Of a DNA stretch of 64,000 bases, positions 44,401-56,820 are shown in pieces. How positions within the stretch are numbered: position 1 is the stretch's first letter; each line of letters starts with the position of its first letter. The notes under the pieces were generated by a model that made no database searches, was not told the DNA's origin, and saw nothing but the letters and a program-made list of their open reading frames with translations. Source of the DNA: Dactylonectria macrodidyma (lineage: Eukaryota; Ascomycota; Sordariomycetes; Hypocreales; Nectriaceae); the NCBI GenBank assembly GCA_020744425.1, contig JAGMUV010000002.1:2152501-2216500 (forward strand). The letters are read 5' to 3'. Position numbers and translations under genes: made by a program.

Positions 44401-45030
44401 CTAACCAGTCGCAAACAGGTTGTCTTCGTCACGGAGGAATTCTCCACAATCCGCCTGCCTGAAACACACAATGCCGGTGGGATCCAGCCTCCGGGACTCA
44501 GCGGTGCTGCGCGAGGTGACGCCGAATCCGAGGGGAGTGTCGTTCATGCTATAGACGACGACGCCCTGGTGCTCGGGGCAGTCCTCGGACCAGCGGCCAA
44601 CATGCGCCTTGAGCGTGTTACCTCCGTACAGGAAAGGCATTGTTCCGTTGTCCTTGACCCAGATCTTGTAACGGGCATGCTCGGAAATGACGGGCAGCGC
44701 GGTGATGTGCATTCGGAACTTGCCAGACTTTGTGAACTTGCCTAATGATGGGGCCAGGTTAGCCGAGGCCTGCGTACCGGGGTGCAATGCTTCGAATAGC
44801 TTACCAAGGCAAGTTCCTAGAGACAGAAGCTTCTCGCGGGCAATGGAGGTCGCGATGTTCGCGATGGAGAGGCGAACGTAGTAAACGCGGTCCTTGACAA
44901 GCCGGAAGACGTATCGGTCGGCATTGGGGGAGTCGTCGAGGGGAGCGATGAGATTCTTGAGAGAGTTGCCCGTGTATGTTGCGAGCTTCTCGAAGAGAAC
45001 TTGTGTCTCTTTTTCTGTGAGGGGGCGCAT
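44401..45030 (-). CDS. NIP7: 60S ribosome biogenesis factor Nip7
   Basis: Two exons, 45030-44805 and 44741-44401, give 188 residues, close to the usual length of about 180. The 63-bp intron (44742-44804, GTAAGC...ATTAG) is stop-free and a multiple of three, so an unspliced reading gives a 209-residue protein with an insertion inside LGTCLGKFTKSGKF. Family markers are MRPLTEKETQVLFEKLATY at the start and a C-terminal PUA domain (FRMHITALPVI, YKIWVKDNG, FLYGGNTLKAHVGR, GFGVTSRSTAESR). Nip7 is a nucleolar protein acting with Nop8 and Rrp43-linked factors in 27S pre-rRNA processing. It is divergent from glycyl-tRNA synthetase, with about 600 bases between the start codons. Confidence 0.93.
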   Translation of the reverse strand: MRPLTEKETQVLFEKLATYTGNSLKNLIAPLDDSPNADRYVFRLVKDRVYYVRLSIANIATSIAREKLLSLGTCLGKLFEALHPGTQASANLAPSLGKFTKSGKFRMHITALPVISEHARYKIWVKDNGTMPFLYGGNTLKAHVGRWSEDCPEHQGVVVYSMNDTPLGFGVTSRSTAESRRLDPTGIVCFRQADCGEFLRDEDNLFATG

Positions 45031-45628
45031 CTTGTCTGGGGAGTGAGGACAATCTCGTGATGCTGGTTGTGATGGTGTTGAGCAAGCGGTTGTCGCTGGG
45101 TCTAGAAAAAAAAAAGTTGCCAGCCCAGAGCGCAGCAATCGATAAGGATCTGATCGGGAAGAGTGGAAGAGTGGGGTCAAACGGTGGCTGGCAGGACGCT
45201 GGACAAGAACGGACCTCCAGCCTCCAAAGCCCAAAAAGCAAATGCGCCAACGAGCAAGACAGACCACCTGCTGGAAACCCCTGGAGGTCAATGGAGGGGT
45301 AAAATATGCTCCCCAGGAGCCTAGTACCCCCCACCGCCCACTACAATGGCATCTCGACGAATTGAAGTTCTTGGAAGGCTCGCGTCGCATCCCAAACACG
45401 CAAAGGCCTTGGGAAAGATAGGGTAAGGTACTGTGAGCAACCGCAGACCCGCCGAATCAGCGCCCCAAGAGCCCTACTACGTACAGAGGGAGTCGCACCA
45501 GACATTCCTGATTTCCCCCACTATCCACCACCGTCCATCCCGTACCGTCTCAGACCAGAAGCAGAGGAAAGTGCGGGTTGAGCTTGTGACTCACGCACTT
45601 CTTTCCTCGCGACCCATCAATCTAGTGG
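45031..45628. promoter_or_regulatory. Divergent promoter NIP7 / GRS1
   Basis: 598 bases between the start codons of two translation-related genes on opposite strands, which probably share control elements. An open frame at 45433-45915 overlaps the GRS1 start out of frame and is not taken as a gene. Confidence 0.5.
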
Positions 45629-47917
45629 ATGAAGCCAATTCGTCTCGCCTCGCTCTCCGCACCGTTCGCAACTTCGTCACTGACTTCAATATCGACAGCG
45701 GCTTTTACACCGTCAGTGTCGACTCACTACCCGCTGTTGTTGACGCTCCATCAGTTCAGGGCCTGTGCCGCCAGACGACCTCCCCGCTTCACCTGCTCCC
45801 GCCACTTCGCTACCTCGCGACCCCTCCGAGCCTTCCAGGTGCAACACCAGCAGAAGCTCAAGCAAGACGCTATGTCTTCTCCCGCGACTACGCTCAAGGG
45901 CCAGCCCCTCGATAAGGGCATCCTGGACAACATCCTGCGCCGGCGCCTGTTCTACACCCCATCCTTCGAGATCTACGGTGGTGTTGGTGGTCTCTACGAC
46001 TATGGCCCCCCCGGCTGCTCGCTCCAGGCCAACATCGTCGACGTGTGGCGCAAGCATTTCATCCTCGAGGAGGACATGCTTGAGGTTGACACCACTGCTC
46101 TGACCCCGCATGAGGTCCTCAAGACCAGCGGCCACGTCGACAAGTTTGCCGACTGGATGTGCAAGGATCCCAAGAACGGTGATATTCTCCGCGCCGACCA
46201 CTTCGTCGAGGGCATCCTCGAGGCTCGCCTAAACGGTAATAAGGAGGCCCGCGGCCTTAAGGTCGAAGAAAAGGAGGAAGACCCCAAGAAGAAGAAGAGA
46301 AAGGCGAAGACTGAGGCCGTCAAGCTCGAAGATGCTGTCGTCCAGGAGTACGAGGAAGTGCTCGCCAAAATCGACAACTATGATGGCCCTGAGCTCGGTC
46401 AGCTCATCAAGAAATACGACCTCAAGAACCCTGCCACCGGCGTTCAGCCCTCCGAGCCTGTGGCCTTCAATCTCATGTTCCAGACTGCCATCGGCCCCAG
46501 CAGCAACCTCGCCGGTTACCTCCGCCCCGAGACCGCCCAGGGTCAATTCCTCAACTTTGCCAAGCTCCTCGAGTTCAACCAGTCCCAGATGCCCTTCGCC
46601 TCCGCCTGCATTGGCAAATCTTACCGAAATGAGATTTCTCCTCGTGCCGGTCTCCTGCGTGTGCGAGAGTTTCTTATGGCTGAGATTGAGCACTTCGTCG
46701 ACCCCGAGGGTGGCAAGAAGCACACTCGATTCCACGAAGTCGAGGACGTTGAGCTCGTTCTTCTTGACCGCGATACTCAGCTTTCCGGCAAGACTGAGAC
46801 CAAGAAGGTCAAGATCGGCGAGGCTGTCAAGACCCGTCTTGTCGACAATGAGACGTTGGGCTACTTCATTGCGCGTATCCATCTGTTCATGAAGAGAATT
46901 GGTGTCGACGAGTCCAAGATGCGCTTCCGTCAGCACATGGCCAACGAGATGGCCCACTACGCCACCGACTGCTGGGATTGTGAGCTGTTCACCACCTCCG
47001 GCTGGATCGAGTGTGTCGGCTGCGCCGACCGAAGTGCCTACGATCTGACTGTCCATGCCAACAAGACTGGCGCCCCCTTGGTCGTTCGTGAGCGACGTGA
47101 GGAGCCCCTTGTCGTCGAGGAGTGGCAGGTCGACATTGAGAAGAAAAAATTTGGTCCCTTGTTCAAGAAGGATGCCAAGACTGTCGAAGCCGCTCTCGAC
47201 TCTACTACCCAGGAGCAGCGTGAGAAGCTGGCCAAGGAGCTGAACGAGACCGGTAAGATCACCCTTGAGGTGGCCGGTGTTGCCGATGGCAAGGTGGAGG
47301 TTGGCAAGGACTCTATTACTATCGAGTTCCGCAAACGAGTTGAGAACACTCGCGAGTACACTCCCAATGTGATTGAGCCCTCCTTCGGTATTGGCCGAAT
47401 CTTGTACTCCTTGATGGAGCACTGCTTCTGGACTCGCGGCAACGAAGGTGGCGACGAGGCCCGCGGTGTGAGTAATTCCCATGGCTGTATAGATGTAAAA
47501 GCGAGACTAACGCATTCCCAGGTCCTGTCCTTTCCTCCCACTGTGGCTCCTACCAAGGTCCTTATTGTACCTCTTTCCTCCAACGAGAAGTTCAGGCCTC
47601 TTCTGAAGACACTGTCGCAACGCTTGCGTACCGCTGGTATCTCCAACCGTATCGACGACTCATCTGCCACCATCGGCAAGCGTTACAGCCGAAACGATGA
47701 GCTTGGCACTCCCCTGGGCATTACTATCGACTTCCAGACCGTCCAAGACGGTTCCCTCACACTCCGAGACCGTGACAGCACGACTCAGGTGCGAGCTGAT
47801 GAGGACAAGATCATCGAGGCCATCAAGTCGCTTGTCGACGGCCAAAAGAGCTGGGCCGATATTGAAGCTGAGCTTCCCAAATTTGAAGGTCAAGAGGTGG
47901 AGGTCGCTAGTCGATAG
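45629..47917 (+). CDS. GRS1: Glycyl-tRNA synthetase (cytosolic and mitochondrial)
   Basis: Two exons, 45629-47467 and 47522-47917, give 744 residues. The 54-bp intron (GTGAGT...CCCAG) is stop-free and in frame. Class II synthetase motifs are visible: motif 1 region GCSLQANIVDVWRKHFI, motif 2 YRNEISPRAGLLRVREF, motif 3 EPSFGIGRILYSLMEH, and a C-terminal anticodon-binding domain starting APTKVLIVPL. The enzyme charges tRNA-Gly. Residues 1-81 are serine/threonine/arginine-rich with few acidic residues (TCSRHFATSRPLRAF), a mitochondrial presequence. The next Met (residue 82, base 45872, MSSPATTLKG) would give a cytosolic form of 663 residues. Yeast GRS1 makes both forms from one gene using an upstream non-AUG start, so alternative initiation is expected here with two AUGs. 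A lysine-rich insert (KKKKRKAKTE) lies near residue 212. Confidence 0.95.
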   Translation: MKPIRLASLSAPFATSSLTSISTAAFTPSVSTHYPLLLTLHQFRACAARRPPRFTCSRHFATSRPLRAFQVQHQQKLKQDAMSSPATTLKGQPLDKGILDNILRRRLFYTPSFEIYGGVGGLYDYGPPGCSLQANIVDVWRKHFILEEDMLEVDTTALTPHEVLKTSGHVDKFADWMCKDPKNGDILRADHFVEGILEARLNGNKEARGLKVEEKEEDPKKKKRKAKTEAVKLEDAVVQEYEEVLAKIDNYDGPELGQLIKKYDLKNPATGVQPSEPVAFNLMFQTAIGPSSNLAGYLRPETAQGQFLNFAKLLEFNQSQMPFASACIGKSYRNEISPRAGLLRVREFLMAEIEHFVDPEGGKKHTRFHEVEDVELVLLDRDTQLSGKTETKKVKIGEAVKTRLVDNETLGYFIARIHLFMKRIGVDESKMRFRQHMANEMAHYATDCWDCELFTTSGWIECVGCADRSAYDLTVHANKTGAPLVVRERREEPLVVEEWQVDIEKKKFGPLFKKDAKTVEAALDSTTQEQREKLAKELNETGKITLEVAGVADGKVEVGKDSITIEFRKRVENTREYTPNVIEPSFGIGRILYSLMEHCFWTRGNEGGDEARGVSNSHGCIDVKARLTHSQVLSFPPTVAPTKVLIVPLSSNEKFRPLLKTLSQRLRTAGISNRIDDSSATIGKRYSRNDELGTPLGITIDFQTVQDGSLTLRDRDSTTQVRADEDKIIEAIKSLVDGQKSWADIEAELPKFEGQEVEVASR

Positions 47918-50900
47918 AGAACGACAGTGAAACGTGATGTAAGAAAAAAATATAGATGGGTGAGCAAACATGACGGTCGATGGAGGAGAAGAGTTATGTC
48001 AGAATTTGCCCAGACTCAATCTAGATATCCCAAAGAGAATAAAACGGTTTATGTGATCAAGAGGATCATGTACCTAGGTACCTTGGGTAGTCTGACAGTG
48101 ATTCGCCATCTCACCCAATAGCAGTATATCACAATCGAAACATTTGATCCATAATCACGTATGAGTTTGTAGATATGTCTATTTCAGTTTACGGAAGCCC
48201 GAAACGGGCGACCTGGAGGCCATGGTGCAACAAAGTTCCCTCCTAGAAGCTCCATAATCCGACAGGTGACACAATACCTAGGCAGTAGACGGAGTCGACA
48301 ACCGTGGGTTTGGAACACGCGATACGTTTCGGGCCATTGCGGGCCAGCTGGGAGGCGACTTGGAAAGTAGTATTCTTAGGCCTTTCTCATTATTTTGCGG
48401 CGTGCCAGGGATGAGGGATTCGGGAATTCAGGGATGAGGGATGAGCACACTCTTTCCGCAACGCAACCAAGAGCGAGCCGTGGGATCTGTGGACCATGCA
48501 GGGGCGCTGCAATACCCGGTACCCACATTGCTGCCCAGTGGGGATGCTTGGTTGCCAACGGCCAAGAGATATAGCTCGAGACAGAGTCAGAAACATGGTG
48601 AAGATAAACGTGCTCAAGTGTCCCGCTGGGTTGTCTCGCGAATCAGGGAACCCAGCCAGGGTAATCAGAGACCTGGCACGTTGGGATATTACGGCATAAC
48701 TGGCCGATCCTCCCTTGAAGCAGAAGATGCTAGTCGAGTGAGGCTCCAGGGAGTGAGAAAGCAAGACGCCAGCGACGACTTTTACCACGGGAATCACATT
48801 TACCAGTAGGTAATACCCTGAACTCCCTGTGCTCAGATTGGGTTGCAATGTTGAGACCCCTGTCAACCAGCATGTCGTCGCGGTGACGGGTACCTACAGG
48901 TGAAGACGGTGGGGGATGGTTCTTTGATAGCAGGCTACCCAACCTACCTAGGTACCTCATGAAGTAGGTATGGGTGGTAGGGAATTTGGGGCAACGGGGA
49001 GGTGATCCGGGTGCCCGCCTATCCTGGCTCGCGCTCTGGAGCGGCCTGTCGCCACATGTTTGCGGACTTCTGGATTTGTCTTTGTTGGTTGTCGACGCAG
49101 TAATGGCAGCAAATAGTCTCCCCCCCCCGCGCCTCCGTTTCTCTGTGAAATGACGACTGACTTACTACGTTGTGAAATGCCAAGTGCTGCGTTGACCCCT
49201 CTGCAACTGGCCGTCGTACCCTGCGATAGATGCGTGCTAGAATCGAGTTCGGGCCCCTGACCTGACGGCCAAGTGCATCTAGGTTAAGGTGACCCCTGGG
49301 ACTTAGGTACGTCGTACATACACCTGACTGGGGGCACACGTTGATGCTGACGGTCATGGAGAGGACGCACAGCAACTCTCAGCGCAACCCCAGATCATTC
49401 CATGGGGCGATCGCGACGCCAATGTCACCCAAGGAGAGTCATCAAGGCCGCGTTGGCCTACCATCACGCCGTAAAGGCGACATGGACATGGTCAAAGTCA
49501 GGGGAAGGCAAGATTGGACTGTGCAACTCTGCGGTAGTAATTGGACATGATCAAGGAACCCCAGCCACAATCACCAGCATGAAGTAAGCAAAAGTATGTA
49601 CCTCACCCACCACACGGGAAACATTCAACAAGAAGTCACCTAAGGCATACAACGCACCTAAGTTAAGTTACAACTTCCATTGTAACGTGGAAGAGTTCCT
49701 GTCCGGTTGCAGTGGGCTAGACTCAACGCCTCTCTGGCTGAGCACGGGCGTGCAGAGGAATGGTGCAGCTGGCGCACCGCAAGGCCCAATCCCGACGACC
49801 GCTAAAGCTCATTAGCACACAGCACTGAGGCCTAGAGGCCCTAGTGGGTTAGTAGGTTTCTGAGCTGCGAATTAGAGCGCCTGGGGTCCCCATAAAAAGC
49901 TTGACCAACAAGTGTTTGACAGGCATGTGCTCCGTTCATCAAAGGACCAACCAGGCCCCATTCAAAGCCCCCGACCCATGATCCATTCGGGCAATGAATG
50001 AATGGGATGGATGGATGGAGGATGGAACATGGCATCGAGCAAGCAACCTCAAGTCGACCTGGACCCTCGCTGGATGTCAGGACTCGTTTTATACAGTCTC
50101 TTATTACATCACTCCAGATGCTATGTTGATAGAAATGGACCCATTGTAAATAACACAAGCGGGGTCAGCATTTCTCCCTCACGAATATGGCGTTTTTGAG
50201 TTGTTGGAGCAAGCTCTACGTGGTGGAGGAGGCACCAGAAGCTTCGTGCTGACAGGACCAGCCGAATCCGACATTCGGCAGCAGATCTCCTTGAATCGAC
50301 TACACTAGGCCGGGTATGCAAGGTAGTCCAAGGTATCGCTCAGTTAGGTAGTATCGAGCACTCGGCATGCTCCAGTCTTAGAACGGAGTTGGTAAGTGCA
50401 TTCAAAGTTTCCTTCTTCACCTCACCTGAATGGCGTCCTGTCAACCTACTTGGGTACCGGACGTCAACTAACTGCACAATACTACGTACGTAACTTGCCC
50501 ATAGCTAGGTACATACTCAAGTTCATTGCTGTACTTTACCATACTTAGTAGGTAGCATGTGAAGTCCGGACTGCACACACACCAGCCAGCCGGGGCGTAC
50601 ATGTAGGTACCGCCCCTAGGTAGGTAGGTGAAGTAGCTTAGGTAGGTAGGCAAGGCTAGGTAGGGAATCGCTGGATAGCCGGCTTAGCTTGTTCCCGCTG
50701 AATTCGACATGTTTGCTGCGGGAGGGTGCTGGGCCTTTGCTGGACCTCGCCTGACACCTCCTTCCCCACCCCTCGTTTCCCCGTCGCCTCCTCGGGCGGG
50801 CTCCTGCTACTTCTTTGGCCTTGTCTGCTGCTCCTTCCCGTCTACTTTACTCCTTCCCCTTCTCCTTGGTCACTTCCTCATCCACTCTTACCTTATCACT

Positions 50901-51469
50901 CGATCTCCTCCTTTCGCCATATATTCCCTGGATGCCTTCACCAACCTGAGTCTGCGCTGCACCAAACTTCCGGCGCATCTCGGGGAGACTGAATCTCTTG
51001 CGCAGTCCTCTGGATCTGCGCTCTGCGCTCTGCGCTTTGTATCCTGCCTGAAGGGCCGCCCTCCACCCGCCGCCCATCATTGCCGCCCAGGCCCCTCCAC
51101 CCTACTCACCCCCCCGTCTCTCGTCACCGACGACAGGCGACCCTCTTCGTCTTGACCGCCGCTCCAACAAACTACATGCCCTCCACGGCCTCCCTTTGAG
51201 AAGGACTTCTTGCTGCGTCGAAGACCACACTAGGCACGGCCATTCGATTGCACCTTCATTCGTTCCTGTCTCCATTCCGGCCCTGCATTGTCTACCGCAG
51301 CGCTCTTCCGGAGGCCGTCGCCCAACACCAAACGCAGCCGCAACCTGAAGCGGCTCGGCGAAACAACAAGCGTTGCATCTCCCGGCGCATCGCCGCAACC
51401 GGTCGCCACGTTCTTATATCAGTACACAATCATTAATATCCTCCACAACCACCTCGAAACGCAATCAAG
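47918..51469. other. 3.5-kb intergenic region before CLA4
   Basis: No supported gene. It carries several TACCTAGGTA-type palindromes and TAGGTAGG runs (48071-48082, 48941-48958, 50604-50665). A CT-rich tract at about 50740-50930 lies some 600 bases before the CLA4 start and may mark its transcription start. The open frames seen are short and overlapping. Confidence 0.55.
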
Positions 51470-54468
<2,999 letters not shown>

Positions 54469-56040
54469 GGGCGGGCAATCGATTACGTTCGAATAGCATG
54501 CTCTCTCCGTTCTAATTTGGCATTTTTGATGTGGTTTGGAAGCCGAGATGACGCATATATTCCCCCCCCCCCCAAAGATGAAGGCTTGGCGTTTAGGATT
54601 GGGACGAAGTTGATTTGCACCTTTCTTGGCATGATGTTGCCCCGCAGCCTCAAGCTCTCGACGCCAACCTTTCAGTGTCTCATGGCAGGACGCCCACCGA
54701 TGATGATGATATCCAGTGTGAGAAGAGTTAGCCGCCGACTATGTAGGAGGGGTCAGGCCCATTGGGACCCTTGCGGGCTTTTCAAGGGGGTGGGGGTCAG
54801 AATAGGAGGCGACAGGTTCCCGTATCAAGGAAACGAGATTTACGCAACGCTAATGGGGATGTCAACAAGGGAAACCATTCCCAGCAAAGGACTAGAAGAC
54901 AACATAGAGGAATCCAAGGGTTGTGATGTTTACGCTTCATGTACTTGATCTGATGTAAAATGAATATCAGTGTTGTCGTACGTGAGACTCAGTTTCTATC
55001 TTCTGTCATCCAAAGTGCTTGTGCCGCTCTGAGCAGGCGAGTTAGAGAGGCATTCTCAAGCAAAGGGGTGTCTAAGTACCAGAGTACATCCACTACGGGC
55101 TTAGCACGCAATGGGGGCCACAGTGCGCGCTGTGAATGGACCTCACTAGTAATCCATTCACAGGTTGTGGCTGGCTGGAACGCATTGCTACACAGTCCAC
55201 AACAGTGTATGCTTATGGCTTAGGCCACCAATACCTTCGCGTTGGGTGGTTGATGAGGAATGCTGGGGGAACACAATCTGGCAAAGTCGCGCACAACGAA
55301 AGCTTGCCTCATCCTACTCAGCCATAGGTACATAACGATGCGTAGACAAACGCAAGCCCGGCCCCCACTTGGAGTCGTGGAGCCTCACTCGGCAAGTCGG
55401 TGTGGAAGCCAGCTCTAGAAGTCGATACGTATACAAAAGCAGCAAAGCATCGAGCATTTGAGGAGGGGGAATAGCTTCGTCAAATGCCGAGAGGAGAGCA
55501 AGAACTGTAGGGAATGGTGGGCGTTGACTGGTCATGGGTGGCTGATGCAAGATGCCGGGCGCAGGCGGCGGGAGATGAAACAGAGTCAAGTGAACCGTCC
55601 CCAAACAAGGGGCTAAGGCGGATGCCACGGGGCAGGTTCTAGAGGACCACAAGCTCAGCCCAGTCGTGCGGAGTGATGCATACTCTATTATGAAGCTACC
55701 TACAGCAGGTATGTGGTATACATCGTGATAGGCAGGTAGATACTTAAGAATACCTACCTATACGTCATAGCTAGGGGTATCAGTCACTGGCGAGAAGCCG
55801 AGCAAGGGGATGAGAGCGGGATGGGTAAGAGAACGAGGCTTGAAGAGAGCAAACACTAACATGACGGGGAAATGAACAATGACGTTCAGTGGTGCAAAGA
55901 GAAACGGCGTCAGAATCGCCGTCACCTCACAGACAACATCTCAGACCATGTTCTCCTGTAAGGGGCATGTTAATTTGACAACGAAGGCTGTTGCAGCGAC
56001 ATAATACCTACCGCTCAAGGAATTTGGGACGTCTTGGGGC
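54469..56040. other. Convergent region CLA4 / ADE8-type gene
   Basis: About 1.6 kb. It contains a C-run (54562-54573). Open frames up to 143 codons have no recognisable domain. No RNA gene is seen. Confidence 0.55.
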
Positions 56041-56820
56041 TTACGTTTCCCTGTCCTCCACTATCTCCTGCGCCACCTTCGCCATTGTCTTCACGATCGG
56101 CTCGTGCTCATAGAAATGCATCCTCTCCTTCAACTCTTCCAGCTCCTCTCCCTTCCACTCAATCTCTTTAATCACGATAGGGGCACCCCTATCCGCCTCA
56201 TCAATTACGTAGTGGGCCATAACACCCGTGCGTGTTAGTCGCCCAGCCTTAAACTCTTCGAAAGCTCGCTCAATCGCCATGGCTCCATCGAACTCCCCTG
56301 TGCAAATTATAAGTAGCCAGACCGCGCATGGTCTTTAGAACTTACGGGGTAGTGCCGGATGGATGTTGATTATCCGCACCTCTGCCCTTTCGATAGGTCC
56401 GAGGAAAGCACCTGAGAAGACATGCATCCAACCAGCGAGAATAATCAACTCAGGTCTTTCCTTATCTGTTGATAGAATCCTCGCGGCCAATGCAGCATCA
56501 TATCTTTGACGGCCTTTAGCTACTTTCTGTTCGTCTGTTTCTCCCTTCCGTAAGAACCGGTTACTGATTAGATTGAAGTAATCCTAAGGAATGCCTGGTT
56601 GTGAATTAGTTGTATGCTGTATACACGCGCATGGGAGAGCTCCTACCTGCTTCATCCGCCCGAACAATTGCGTGTGTATTTCTCCGGTTCGTGGGGAGGG
56701 AGATGATGCGCTATTTTGAAGCTGACCCGTAGATATAGCATTTATGAGAACCTGGAAGTTCGAGCCAAAGCCAGAGGCCATCGCCAGGATCCGACATTGC
56801 GATTTTTCCGGCCCAGTCAT
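56041..56820 (-). CDS. ADE8: Phosphoribosylglycinamide formyltransferase (ADE8-type), possibly disrupted
   Basis: Exons 56820-56647, 56583-56346 and 56297-56041 join to 222 residues in frame. The family is clear: N-terminal MASGFGSNFQVLINAISTG, YFNLIS, ELIILAGWMHVFSGAFL, the catalytic segment INIHPALP, and RTGVMAHYVIDEADRGAPIV, with KEIEWKG near the end. The enzyme transfers a formyl group from 10-formyl-THF to GAR in purine synthesis. Residues about 36-58, however, do not look like the family. The family-like sequence (RIISLPTNRRNTHAIVRADE) is present in another frame, as if one base were lost after QLQNS near 56710. In the family-like splicing (acceptor CCAG at 56595) a TAG follows GIP at 56586-56584. 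Splicing instead at that TAG restores the frame but keeps the altered segment. HPALPR replaces the usual HPALPG. Either a pseudogene or a gene rescued by shifted splicing. Confidence 0.7.

Noticed and set aside
46229..47482. 417-codon open frame antisense to glycyl-tRNA synthetase
   Set aside because: Mirror frame of a strongly codon-biased gene; leucine/glycine-rich without a domain.
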